Of a stretch of DNA of 51,452 nt, positions 7,904 to 16,118 are shown piece by piece; the stretch's first letter is position 1; every line of letters starts with the position of its first letter. A program made the translations under genes and the position numbers. Below the pieces are notes generated by a model. The model saw only the letters and a program-made list of their open reading frames with translations, was not told the origin of the DNA and did not search any database. Origin of the DNA: an uncultured Clostridia bacterium (GTDB taxonomy: Bacteria > Bacillota > Clostridia > Christensenellales > Borkfalkiaceae); the NCBI GenBank assembly GCA_944327625.1, contig CALVHL010000025.1, forward strand, positions 83,648 to 135,099. Reading direction: 5' to 3'.

Positions 7904-8308
7904 GCCGTCAAATTAGATAGCAATTTTTTACTTGCGTATGTAGCCGCAGAACTTACGGAAGACTATTTCAACGAGGAACTTGCCCGCGGCAACAGAGAAC
8001 TTGTCATAATCAAATTATGCGTACTCCTTGAAGCAATACTTAAAGGCAAATATCGCTACGAGGGCGATTTTTCCGATATGCTCGAAAAGTACTGCAAAGA
8101 ACATGGATTTTATGATGAGGACGACGGTTGGGGATATACCTTCATAACAAGGGCGAAAGAGTGTGGGTGTAACCCCGAAGTCGTTATGAAGTGGGTAGGG
8201 CACGAATTCGACGCTGATGTAAAGACCAGCCGAGTTGACAGAGGCTATACCGACTACTCGGAAGAATATTTAATGCAAGAAATTAACAAAATTGACTATA
8301 CCTGGTAA
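7904..8308 (+). pseudogene. Integrase C-terminal remnant joined to a HEPN-like helical segment
   Basis: The frame after the stop at 7901-7903 has no ATG, GTG or TTG near its 5' end, so no start is evident. Its first ~65 residues are helical (LLAYVAAELTEDYFNEELAR, then LCVLLEAILKGKY...GDFSDMLEKYC) and vaguely recall HEPN proteins. The last ~50 (FITRAKECGCNPEVVMKWVG, then a VDRGYTDYSEEYL segment) look like the C-terminus of a tyrosine recombinase, compare RHTFITRCREC...WSGH in the intact integrase at 47840. It is best read as a fusion of two decayed genes left by recombination near the tRNA attachment scar. An ATG at 8078 could give a 76-residue peptide. Confidence 0.5.
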
Positions 8309-8754
8309 GAATGATACTGAACCGCCCATAAAGGTAAATTAAAGCATATTCGTCATTATTCTATGTGCCTTTATGGGAGCGTAGCAATTTAAAGGGCGCG
8401 GTTTGCGACAGCTGCAAGGCGAAGCGCGAAGGGCGTGCAAGGACGCACGGTCGAGGGCTTCAACGCCGCAGATGGTGTGAAATGCACACTTTAAATCGGT
8501 TCAGCATTGTTCTTAACAGGTATTCCTGTGATTTACAATCAAATTAACAAAAAAACGCTTATTTTTAGGCAAATATGGCAAGTTTTCACTTCCCAATTTC
8601 TTCCCAAAGGTAACAAAAATGGAAGAAACTCTCAAAAGTTCCTCCCATTTTGTAATTTGAGATAAGCCGAAACCCTTAAAAGGGCACTCTCGGCTTGGCG
8701 TCGGGCTTTTGCCCTCGCACGAACTTAAATAAGTCAGTTTTTGCCTCAAAATAG

Positions 8755-8786
8755 CGAAAAAACACCCAAAAATGAGTGTTTTTTCG
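8755..8786 (-). terminator. Terminator behind the tRNA-Leu fragment
   Basis: CGAAAAAACAC pairs with GTGTTTTTTCG. It directly follows the tRNA 3' end on the minus strand and is probably the original tRNA terminator. Between 8309 and 8754 no gene is supported. Confidence 0.65.
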
Positions 8787-8787
8787 T

Positions 8788-8850
8788 TGGTGCCCGAGAT
8801 CGGATTTGAACCGATACGGCTGTTAAACCGAGGGATTTTAAGTCCCTTGC
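8788..8850 (-). tRNA. tRNA-Leu(UAA) 3' half only (attachment-site scar)
   Basis: The minus strand contains an anticodon arm AGGGACTTAAAATCCCT (8831-8847, anticodon UAA), a long class II variable arm, a T arm ATCGG-TTCAAAT-CCGAT (8799-8815), an acceptor strand CTCGGGCA and an encoded CCA. The 5' acceptor strand and D arm are absent: upstream of about 8850 there is no GCCCGAG partner. This is the typical product of integration by a tyrosine recombinase into the 3' half of a tRNA gene. The intact gene should lie at the far end of the element. Confidence 0.8.
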
Positions 8851-9127
8851 ATATTAAACCTCAATCCTCGATTTTGCCCGAATTTAAGCCAAAATGGCTG
8901 TAAACTACCCCGTTTTAAAGCGACTTTTTAGTCCCAACAATATTGCACCCTACCTGCACCCCAAATGCAAAGGATTACCTTCATCTTTCAGGCAACATAA
9001 AAAAGCGGCCGACTTCGATTTGATACAGACTATTATCGAATTAAGCCGCTTTTATGAAATGTTTTCGACAAAAAATTTGCACCCAATTACACTTTGCGAA
9101 TTAAGCTTATATTTACATATCTAAAAT
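8851..9127. other. Element-end DNA next to the tRNA scar
   Basis: No convincing gene is present. TGCACCC occurs at 8944-8950, 8955-8961 and 9078-9084 and could be integrase arm-type sites. A hairpin-forming pair, AAAAAGCGGC and GCCGCTTTT, spans roughly 9000-9055. The 76-residue frame at 8894 has no ribosome binding site. Confidence 0.3.
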
Positions 9128-9155
9128 GGCGGCGCGTTTATTCAAACGCGCCGCC
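9128..9155 (-). terminator. GC-rich terminator hairpin behind decayed gene
   Basis: GGCGGCGCGTTT pairs perfectly with AAACGCGCCGCC across a 4-base loop. It sits downstream of the desulfoferrodoxin remnant, in the same relation as 5332-5360 to the intact paralogue. Confidence 0.55.
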
Positions 9156-9173
9156 TCTTATCAAGCTTCTTAT

Positions 9174-9261
9174 TTACAATAGTTCGTAGACATTACAAAA
9201 ATAATATACATGCCGCGCTTCAAAGCGGATAGATGCATAAGGTGTTTTGTTGGTCTGCCAT
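9174..9261 (-). pseudogene. Remnant of a desulfoferrodoxin-type gene
   Basis: The minus strand has a ribosome binding site GGAGGG (9265-9270) and an ATG at 9261 whose frame stops after 13 codons. In the next frame the peptide RFEARHVYYFCNVYELL runs to a stop at 9174. That matches the end of the HTH-desulfoferrodoxin protein (IFRRGKYYCFCNLHGLFRIK), including the FCN iron-ligand region but lacking the HG. Most of the gene is deleted, yet the start region, the C-terminal tail, the downstream hairpin and the upstream operator survive. Confidence 0.6.
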
Positions 9262-9352
9262 TCACCCTCCTTAAAATTTTACAGTTTAACATTTTATCGA
9301 TAAACGAAATTTCTACATCTCTGCCATCATATACAAACAACCACCACTGCGC

Positions 9353-9371
9353 AGTCTACGCTCCGTAGACT
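9353..9371. promoter_or_regulatory. Palindromic operator AGTCTACG-CTC-CGTAGACT
   Basis: A perfect 8-bp inverted repeat with a 3-base centre lies upstream of the decayed gene. On the minus strand it matches the operator at 6052-6066 (shared AGTCyACG..GCGTrGA). Confidence 0.6.
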
Positions 9372-9422
9372 TTTTATATGGTTTAAAAGGCAAAATTACC
9401 TTTCTGTTTGAATACTCACGTA

Positions 9423-9466
9423 TTTACAACTACAACTACTTACTGTATAATTCTACTAAGCGTAGA
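9423..9466 (+). promoter_or_regulatory. Promoter plus overlapping operator for the HTH gene
   Basis: TTTACA (9423-9428), a 17-base spacer and TATAAT (9446-9451) form a good promoter. TCTAC-TAAGC-GTAGA (9452-9466), a third copy of the same palindrome, covers the predicted transcription start, as expected for repression. The leader to the ATG at 9576 is about 115 bases long. Confidence 0.6.
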
Positions 9467-9575
9467 GTTTATAAACAATTTTAAACTATTTTATCAATTC
9501 AAGTATTCTATAAGTAGGTTTACATTTTATCCACATAATTTTATAATTAAAATATAAATTAAAGGAGTACCGATT

Positions 9576-10322
9576 ATGGAGCATAATTTAGGAAAAAACA
9601 TTGCTGAATTAAGGAAATCAAAGGGTTGGACGCAAGCTACGCTTGCAGAAAAATTAAATATAAGTGATAAAGCTGTAAGCAAATGGGAAAGCGGATTTGG
9701 CTACCCTGAAATCACATTGCTTCCTAAACTTGCTGAAATATTTGAAGTAAGTATAGATTATCTTATGACAGGTAAAAGCACCGCTTTGAATAAATACGCA
9801 ACAAATAGAACAACCTCCATTCCTATTCCGTTAATAGCAAACATCAATCACGGAATAGACACTGCTTTACAGCGTATTTATGACGAGGGTTGCAAAACCT
9901 ATTCCTGGGATAAATCCAAACGCAACAAATTCGGTAATATGCAGGTACTTTTTGCAAACGACGCTACACCAGAGGGTTACAGCGTATGGGGACTTACAAA
10001 TTGCATTATTGACAACGGTCGTAAAACAATTGACATTGATACTGCCATCACGCAATCCAAAAAATCTTGGCTCGACCTTATACATTATGATGGCAATACA
10101 ATTACCGAATACTGGATAAACACCGGTGCAGAACCCGATGATTTTTTCGACGACGCCACGACCAGATTAGCATTTGCAAAATTAAAATCAAGTGGTCCAT
10201 ATGTATTTCTCGGAATTTTCAAGCCGACGCAATGGATGCACGAGCCTCAACTTATAGGCGGCAAGAGCGTAAAGAGCAAAACTTATACACTGATATCATC
10301 AAAATACGATAAAAGTATTTAA
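9576..10322 (+). CDS. XRE HTH regulator with C-terminal sensor-like domain
   Basis: The protein is 248 residues. Residues 5-65 are a textbook XRE domain (GWTQATLAEKLNISDKAVSK, then WESGFGYPEITLLPKLAEIF). Residues ~85-245 are a domain I do not recognise, ending in GPYVFLGIFKPTQWMHEP, which faintly recalls modified-base or ligand-binding barrels. The ATG has AAGGAG eight bases upstream. A palindrome at the transcription start suggests autorepression by this protein or by the HTH-desulfoferrodoxin at 5423. Confidence 0.8.
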   Translation: MEHNLGKNIAELRKSKGWTQATLAEKLNISDKAVSKWESGFGYPEITLLPKLAEIFEVSIDYLMTGKSTALNKYATNRTTSIPIPLIANINHGIDTALQRIYDEGCKTYSWDKSKRNKFGNMQVLFANDATPEGYSVWGLTNCIIDNGRKTIDIDTAITQSKKSWLDLIHYDGNTITEYWINTGAEPDDFFDDATTRLAFAKLKSSGPYVFLGIFKPTQWMHEPQLIGGKSVKSKTYTLISSKYDKSI

Positions 10323-10328
10323 TGCAAA

Positions 10329-10667
10329 ATGGAAACGACAGCTAATTTACATCCTAAAGAAGGCGTTTTTTGGATTTTGACGAAAGACGAAAATCTTATT
10401 AAACAAGGAAAATTTCAGCTTCTATTCGATTTTTGCGGTTATGAAAGCCACGACAACGTATGGAAGAAGCAACAAAAAGCCCATTCCGAATTACACGGCT
10501 TCGACTATGAGTTTTTCCCGCGCGGAAGAATATGGAAAAATAATGCTGATTCGCAAAAGGCTTATACAATTCTCATTGCTCGCATATTAAACTGCAAAGC
10601 CGTACTTAAAATGATCGACAAAATTTTTTGTCTTAACGACGATTACGTTGTTGCCTTAGAAGATTAA
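10329..10667 (+). CDS. Hypothetical protein downstream of HTH regulator
   Basis: This 112-residue protein starts seven bases after the HTH gene with no clear ribosome binding site, so translational coupling is likely. It is rich in aromatic and basic residues (HGFDYEFFPRGRIWKN) and ends with a helical stretch (ILIARILNCKAVLKMIDKIF). I recognise no family. It shares its transcript and 3' hairpin with the regulator, so it is probably part of the same small regulon. Confidence 0.6.
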   Translation: METTANLHPKEGVFWILTKDENLIKQGKFQLLFDFCGYESHDNVWKKQQKAHSELHGFDYEFFPRGRIWKNNADSQKAYTILIARILNCKAVLKMIDKIFCLNDDYVVALED

Positions 10668-10706
10668 ACTTATTGATTTAAATAATGCGAACAAAAAATA
10701 TTTAAG

Positions 10707-10733
10707 CGGCGCGTTGATTTAATCAACGCGCCG
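10707..10733. terminator. Bidirectional terminator between convergent genes
   Basis: CGGCGCGTTGATT pairs perfectly with AATCAACGCGCCG. It lies between the ends of the plus-strand hypothetical gene and the minus-strand flavoprotein gene. Confidence 0.65.
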
Positions 10734-10754
10734 TAGTCAGTTTAATTATTCTAT

Positions 10755-11150
10755 TTAAAACATAATCTCAACTGGTGCGTGAGAGAATGACGAAATAGTT
10801 GCTACAGCATCCTTTAAGTAATACACAATCGTATTGCCGTCAGAACCAGTCTTGTACATTGCACGAAGACTAGGATATGAGTTAAGCATACTCTCCTGCG
10901 CCTCCACCCTGTCGTCTTCGACAAGCGTTGCGGCAACTCTTATCCATTCGTCGCCCTTCATAGCGCATATTTCAACTTTTGGATTAGCAGCAATCTGCTT
11001 TGCAACCGACTTGCCCTTGCCCGTCTGTATGTACAACTTGTCCTCAAAGACATTTACCGTTCCGAATGGTCTGACTCTCGGTTGGTCGCCGTCCATTGTC
11101 GCCAGATAATACGTTCCGACTTCCTTCAAAAAATCATATACACGTTTCAT
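10755..11150 (-). CDS. Pyridoxamine 5'-phosphate oxidase-like flavoprotein
   Basis: The 131-residue protein has the split-barrel layout of PNPOx-like/NimA-like proteins: FLKEVGTYYLATMDGDQPRV and RPFGTVNVFEDKLYIQTGKG, then a short NPKVEICAMKGDEWIRV segment. Such proteins bind FMN or F420 and reduce small molecules. The start at 11150 is chosen because GGGAG lies ten bases upstream; the frame open to 11189 would overlap the DUF4238 gene. Confidence 0.8.
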   Translation of the reverse strand: MKRVYDFLKEVGTYYLATMDGDQPRVRPFGTVNVFEDKLYIQTGKGKSVAKQIAANPKVEICAMKGDEWIRVAATLVEDDRVEAQESMLNSYPSLRAMYKTGSDGNTIVYYLKDAVATISSFSHAPVEIMF

Positions 11151-11185
11151 TTGCCACTGCTCCCATAAAATTAATTTTTTTATTA

Positions 11186-12622
11186 TCATTCTTCAAGTTT
11201 TTTTAAATCTGATTTTAATAATTTAATTCTTTTCTCAGGCGAACCAATAAACTCAAAATTTTTCATGTTGAGTACATATTCTTCGTTAGACAACAAATAT
11301 TTCAATAAATATTTATTTTTTCTAACATCATTCATAGCCATGTTGGAATAATGATCTAAATATAAAAATGGATCTATTGTATACTCCCATTTTTTATCTT
11401 TAAAATACTTAAAAATATATGAATATTTATCTTTAATTAAATTATCTATCCATCGCGATAATGCTTCCATACCCTGCAATTCAGTTAAAAGACATTTATC
11501 GTTTAGAGAATTTAATAAATTTGCACAAATTAATGAGTCAATAATTTTATTAACATCATGGAAACCAATTAATTTGTGCGTTTGCGAAAGAATTAGGCAA
11601 TTTAAATAAATCGTATCATTTAACGAAAGTTTTATCGGAATATATGTAAACTTATCATTCTTTGTAATTCCGCGTAATAAATCCTCATAACTATTTTTCG
11701 GCACCCGCGTAATAGATCTTGTTTCGAAAAAAGTCGGCCAATTACATGGTTTTTCAAATTCTACTTCTTCACCGTTTATAATTAACTTATCATCATTATA
11801 CAATCGAAAGTAAGGATTACATAATACCATGCATCGCGTAGACGATAAATTAAATATATTAAAATTTTCATACATTAATTGAATAAAGCCTAATTGTCCG
11901 CAATAAAATGCCTTTACTTTATCTTGAAGACCTTCATTTTGAATATTGTATAAAAGATATGAAAACTTAGAAAGATCAAGTCCCTCAAAAACTAAATGAC
12001 TAGGCTCGTAGTCGGACACCATTCCCGTCGAAGATAGAATAAATTCCTGGTTGTCTGCACAGTCCCAAAAATTACAGTAAGCACCATAAATTACTTTTGC
12101 CCAACAACATAGTTCGCGCGTTGCCAAATCACTTATTAAAATTTCTTCCAAAGATCCACACTCTAAAAACAAACGCATCGCACGCATTTGCAGTTCCCTG
12201 GGACTTAGATTTAAATCTGACGTTTTAGGCAAATGTTTAATCCAATCAATTGTATGGTCAACTGGAAAGGTTAAAAATTTCTCAGTGCTCTTCGAAAAAT
12301 TTTCAATTACTCGTTGAAAATCTACAGCATCATATGTTCTAACGCTATCCAAAAGTAAATATTTTTTTAATAAATACAATTCTTCACGTGTAAGACAAAT
12401 TTCCTTTGATTTTAGTATCTTATTATCTAAAAGCGTTGCGAACGGACTTTCTAATTCGGCGGCTAATTTTTTCTCGATATCTTCATCGTAAATATCATCA
12501 TTACAGAAAATTTTTTTTATAAAATCTTTTTCCACTAAAGTATTTGTCTCCATATTAAAAGTAGATATATCCTTAGCGAAACGTTTTAAAATTAATTTAG
12601 AAACATAATGATTATTAGCCAT
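11186..12622 (-). CDS. DUF4238 family protein
   Basis: This 478-residue protein begins NNHYVSKLILKRFAKDISTF, the N-terminal HYVP-x-x-LL-x-x-F type signature of DUF4238 proteins. The family is of unknown function and is often found in defence islands and mobile elements. It is AT-rich, like its upstream neighbours, and follows the HpaII-like endonuclease gene by 37 bases, so it could be the last gene of the restriction operon. A role in phage defence is inference from context. Confidence 0.7.
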   Translation of the reverse strand: MANNHYVSKLILKRFAKDISTFNMETNTLVEKDFIKKIFCNDDIYDEDIEKKLAAELESPFATLLDNKILKSKEICLTREELYLLKKYLLLDSVRTYDAVDFQRVIENFSKSTEKFLTFPVDHTIDWIKHLPKTSDLNLSPRELQMRAMRLFLECGSLEEILISDLATRELCCWAKVIYGAYCNFWDCADNQEFILSSTGMVSDYEPSHLVFEGLDLSKFSYLLYNIQNEGLQDKVKAFYCGQLGFIQLMYENFNIFNLSSTRCMVLCNPYFRLYNDDKLIINGEEVEFEKPCNWPTFFETRSITRVPKNSYEDLLRGITKNDKFTYIPIKLSLNDTIYLNCLILSQTHKLIGFHDVNKIIDSLICANLLNSLNDKCLLTELQGMEALSRWIDNLIKDKYSYIFKYFKDKKWEYTIDPFLYLDHYSNMAMNDVRKNKYLLKYLLSNEEYVLNMKNFEFIGSPEKRIKLLKSDLKKLEE

Positions 12623-12659
12623 AAATTCTTTAATTTAGGATTAGTATTTCAATATCCTT

Positions 12660-13811
12660 TTACCTTGTGGATTTATAAAATCTTACTGAAATGTTTAAAG
12701 GCAAAAAATATTCTCCGTCGATTTTTATGATACGACTCCACGAATACTTATCTGCACTAACATATTCAAAATATGTATTGCGATACAGATAATCTCTGAA
12801 AGTTTCTCTGTCGCTCGAATGATAACAGATGACGTCTCCGTCGTCCATAACGACGATATATCCTCCGTTTACTTGCTCTTTTCCGTCCCAAGGGCTGCCT
12901 GCCGTCATACCAGTAAATCCAGCCATAAGGAAATCTTTAAGCACTTTTTCATAATATATTGCAGGTGAAGGCACTCCGAGAGGATTGGCAGCAGCCATTC
13001 TTTCGACCGTCTCCATTACACCATAATCTTTACTGCTGACGATAAGCCTGTCATGCACGCACCAAGCCAAAATTTTTGCCATTGACTCTCTTACCAGTAA
13101 AAGATTATTTCCGTAAGTTTGATATTGCGTGCGAGCAAATTCCATTCCGATATTATGCGACTTCAAATAATCCCTGCATAAAGCCCAACCGCGTCCGTTG
13201 CCTTCTTTGATGGCATTGAACTCAAACATCGTTTGATCGTCGCAGTCAGATAATTTGAAAAGAAACTGCGATGACGAACCAGCATTAAACAGGGTGGCGT
13301 TATGCGCAAATTTTGACTTGATTGAAAACCCCATAACGGATACTATTGCCGTCTGTCCGTCCCTGACTTCAATAATAATGTCGTTCTTGCCGCCGAAAAG
13401 TTTTTTCATGGCTTTGACGGCCGGCGCCTTCGGTTTGGAGACATATATGAACTGCGCAAACTCGCAAACGCTATCAGGCGCCGTAACTGAACTGCCCTTT
13501 GCGTGTTTAATATTGTCAAACAAAGTCAATGCATTTTGGGAAAATTGCTGCATAGGGACAACTTCAAAGACATTATCACTGCCCTGAGGCTTAATCGTTA
13601 CAGTTGCGCCTTGTTCGTCGACTATGTATTCCAGCACCTGCGTTTCATATTCTTGACGAATGACCTTGAGAACGTCAAGATAGCTGTCTATCTTCTTTTT
13701 GAGCATTTTATCTGCCGTATACAATCTGCCCTCACCGAGCAGCTTAAGCATAACGTAGAACTCAGCCCACTCACCTTTATTTAACGTCTTCCCTTTAATC
13801 GCCGAGACCAT
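12660..13811 (-). CDS. HpaII-family type II restriction endonuclease
   Basis: This 383-residue protein resembles the HpaII endonuclease family: an early NKGEWAEFYVMLKLLGEGRL segment, and a C-terminal NGGYIVVMDDGDVICYHSSD followed by DYLYRNTYFEY. HpaII cuts CCGG; the specificity here is inferred. The start overlaps the end of the methyltransferase gene by 17 bases and has GGAGG six bases upstream, so expression is coupled. The order methyltransferase, endonuclease and nearby Vsr is typical of m5C restriction systems. Confidence 0.75.
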   Translation of the reverse strand: MVSAIKGKTLNKGEWAEFYVMLKLLGEGRLYTADKMLKKKIDSYLDVLKVIRQEYETQVLEYIVDEQGATVTIKPQGSDNVFEVVPMQQFSQNALTLFDNIKHAKGSSVTAPDSVCEFAQFIYVSKPKAPAVKAMKKLFGGKNDIIIEVRDGQTAIVSVMGFSIKSKFAHNATLFNAGSSSQFLFKLSDCDDQTMFEFNAIKEGNGRGWALCRDYLKSHNIGMEFARTQYQTYGNNLLLVRESMAKILAWCVHDRLIVSSKDYGVMETVERMAAANPLGVPSPAIYYEKVLKDFLMAGFTGMTAGSPWDGKEQVNGGYIVVMDDGDVICYHSSDRETFRDYLYRNTYFEYVSADKYSWSRIIKIDGEYFLPLNISVRFYKSTR

Positions 13812-14805
13812 CCAACACCTCCTTTATTTTGCGAGCAATAGCCGCGATCACGGGAACAGTTACACTGTTTCCGAACTGTTTATAGAGGCTTGCGTCTGCA
13901 AGAACAAATTTGAAATCGTCGGGGAAGCCCTGCAGTCTTGCCCATTCGCGAGGGGTCATTTTACGTATATTTTCTTGGTTTATCTGTCCGCTTATACGCG
14001 TTGTCGGCACCATACTATGGGGTCTATCGTCAACAATGAGGTTGCGCTCTCTGCCCATTCCACCGCAAACAATAGCCCTGGCAATGCCGTTCAAATCGCG
14101 CACTTCGTAGCCAAAACCGTGTCCGAGAGCTTCGTGATGTGCACGATGTCTACGCAATGTTTCGAGATACACGTCGCTAAGATAATACTTTGAAGGTATG
14201 GGCGCATCCTCCATAATATCCCTTATGCAAGGACGATTTTCGACAGGTGTGGGAGGTTCAAAATTTTCTGGCGCTATATCATTCCTGAACGCAACAATAT
14301 AAACGCGCTCACGATTTTGAGGAACACCGAAATCCTTGCTGTTGAGAATGAAGTCGAAAACCTTATAGCCCAAGCCTTCAAAAGTTGCCTTGATAATTCT
14401 GAACGTGCGCCCCTTGTCGTGGATATAAAGTCCTTTTACGTTTTCGCAGAATATTACTTTGGGCTTGTGTATATCGCAAATTCGCGCAACATCTAAAAAT
14501 AGCGTTCCGCGACAGGCCCCTTTATAGTCGTCGTTAAACCCCATACGCTTTCCGGCAAGACTGAATGCCTGGCAAGGGAATCCGGCAAGACATATATCGA
14601 ATTGAGGTATATCCTTTTCTTTAATTTTTGTTATGTCTCCGGCAATCTCGAAATCGTCGTTAAAATTCGCGCGGTAGGTTTTCTTCGCATTTTCGTCCCA
14701 CTCGCTGACGAATACTGTCTCTATATCATCTCCGAAAGCACGTTCAAAACCCAAACGAATTCCGCCAATTCCGGCAAATAAGTCTATCGATCTAAAAGTT
14801 GACAT
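13795..14805 (-). CDS. DNA (cytosine-5) methyltransferase of the HpaII-like system
   Basis: This 336-residue protein has all main m5C motifs: I (DLFAGIGGIRLGFE), IV (AGFPCQAFSLAG, catalytic Cys78), VI (FCENVKGL), VIII (QNRERVYIVAF) and IX/X (LQGFPDDF, QFGNSVTVPV). The target-recognition region is short and includes GGMGRERNLIVDDRPH. With an HpaII-like nuclease it probably methylates CCGG (inference). It lies seven bases after the Vsr gene. Confidence 0.9.
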   Translation of the reverse strand: MSTFRSIDLFAGIGGIRLGFERAFGDDIETVFVSEWDENAKKTYRANFNDDFEIAGDITKIKEKDIPQFDICLAGFPCQAFSLAGKRMGFNDDYKGACRGTLFLDVARICDIHKPKVIFCENVKGLYIHDKGRTFRIIKATFEGLGYKVFDFILNSKDFGVPQNRERVYIVAFRNDIAPENFEPPTPVENRPCIRDIMEDAPIPSKYYLSDVYLETLRRHRAHHEALGHGFGYEVRDLNGIARAIVCGGMGRERNLIVDDRPHSMVPTTRISGQINQENIRKMTPREWARLQGFPDDFKFVLADASLYKQFGNSVTVPVIAAIARKIKEVLDGLGD

Positions 14806-14812
14806 ATACTCC

Positions 14813-15232
14813 TCATCTGTTTACTCTGTTTTTGTAAGCTCTTTCTATTTTATCCGCGCAGGCGACAACGTCTTGTTTAACCTCGAAATCCCAAAAGCGC
14901 AGAACAAGCCAATCTAGCTCGATTAAATCCTGCGTTACTTTGAAATCACGCTCTCGATTGTCCTCAATCTTTGGTATCCAATAATCGCGATTACTTTTAA
15001 AATCGTTCTTTTGATGCTCCCAATCGTATCCGTGCCACATCCTGCCATCCACGAAAACCGCGATTTTTGCACCAAGAAAAACAATATCAGGCTTGCCGCT
15101 GAGATATTTATAATTTTTCCTGTATCTAAGCCCTCGTCGCCAAAGCTCTTGTCTTAGTATTATCTCCGGCTTGGTGTCCTTAGATTTATTGCTCCGCATA
15201 TACTTAGAAATATGCTCTTCAGTTCTTGTCAT
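14813..15232 (-). CDS. vsr: Very short patch repair endonuclease (Vsr)
   Basis: This 139-residue protein matches Vsr nucleases in length and motifs: KYMRSNKSKDTKPEIILRQE, GKPDIVFLGAKIAVFVDGR then MWHGYDWE. Vsr nicks beside T:G mismatches that arise when 5-methylcytosine deaminates, so it protects the sites of the adjacent cytosine methyltransferase. The zinc-site residues are harder to assign here: the usual FVdGCFWHGH is FVDGRMWHGYD, so a Cys is replaced by Arg. Confidence 0.85.
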   Translation of the reverse strand: MTRTEEHISKYMRSNKSKDTKPEIILRQELWRRGLRYRKNYKYLSGKPDIVFLGAKIAVFVDGRMWHGYDWEHQKNDFKSNRDYWIPKIEDNRERDFKVTQDLIELDWLVLRFWDFEVKQDVVACADKIERAYKNRVNR

Positions 15233-15318
15233 AAGGCTGTCTTAAATCTTTAACGATAATTCTTGCATTGATTTCAGCTTTACCTTATCTATTTTACCTT
15301 TTAAAATAGTCATGCCTT

Positions 15319-16104
15319 TTATCTTAACCCTAGCAAATAGTCATAAGACAATTTTTCCACCTCATCTTGCGATAAGGTATCTAAAAGCGTTACTGCACCA
15401 TACCGGTTAATATACTTACAAAGACTACGCCATTCATCTTTAATAACATTGCTTAACGCTTGGTCATCATTAATTTTTTTTATTGCAGACAAAATACCAA
15501 AACAAACATTTCTGTTCATGGAAAAATTGCGTTCCATAATACTTTGACACAAATCCGCCTGCGTTAATAACAATTCTGTCAATTCATATTTTTGAGAAAG
15601 CGGACCTTCTTTATATGAAAGATATCCAAACCACCATAATCTTGAAATGGCATTTCTTAATAATCCGATGCGACTTTTTTCACATAAATATCTTTGCTTT
15701 ATATTTACAGAACGCTTAGATTCTTTTATATTGATTGTGTCATCCGCATCATCTTCAACATCGCTTGACTCATTTTCACTGTCATTTCCCCATCGCCACA
15801 AAGAATATTCCCAAAACTCAACCAGACTTAAATAGCTCCAAAGATACTCGTTGCTTGCTTGCTGAGGAGTAAGTTTATCGAAGGCATCAAAAATCAATTT
15901 AACATTAACAATATCAGACTCATTTTTCCCTCCTTCAGTGTAAAGTTTTACAGAAGATGCTTCAATCCTTGACTCTTTAAAGTATTCTTTCCCTTTAAAG
16001 TATTCAGGTATCCAAACTGAAGCTATACTATATTTATCTTTATCTATTCCAATGTTATCCATAAGTGTTTCGTAGGCTTTTTCAGTCAAATATTTTAATC
16101 TCAT
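15319..16104 (-). CDS. DUF6339 family protein, defence-operon component
   Basis: The protein is about 261 residues and begins MRLKYLTEKAYETLMDNIGI. The segment LIFDAFDKLTPQQASNEYLW followed by SYLSLVEFWEYSLWRW fits DUF6339. Its function is unknown. It is the third gene of a tight run (GHKL ATPase, unknown, this gene), with 14 bases to its upstream neighbour, and precedes Vsr by 86 bases. The ATG at 16104 is preferred over the TTG at 16116. It is probably part of a multi-gene defence system. Confidence 0.65.
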   Translation of the reverse strand: MRLKYLTEKAYETLMDNIGIDKDKYSIASVWIPEYFKGKEYFKESRIEASSVKLYTEGGKNESDIVNVKLIFDAFDKLTPQQASNEYLWSYLSLVEFWEYSLWRWGNDSENESSDVEDDADDTINIKESKRSVNIKQRYLCEKSRIGLLRNAISRLWWFGYLSYKEGPLSQKYELTELLLTQADLCQSIMERNFSMNRNVCFGILSAIKKINDDQALSNVIKDEWRSLCKYINRYGAVTLLDTLSQDEVEKLSYDYLLGLR

Positions 16105-16118
16105 AATATATACCAACC

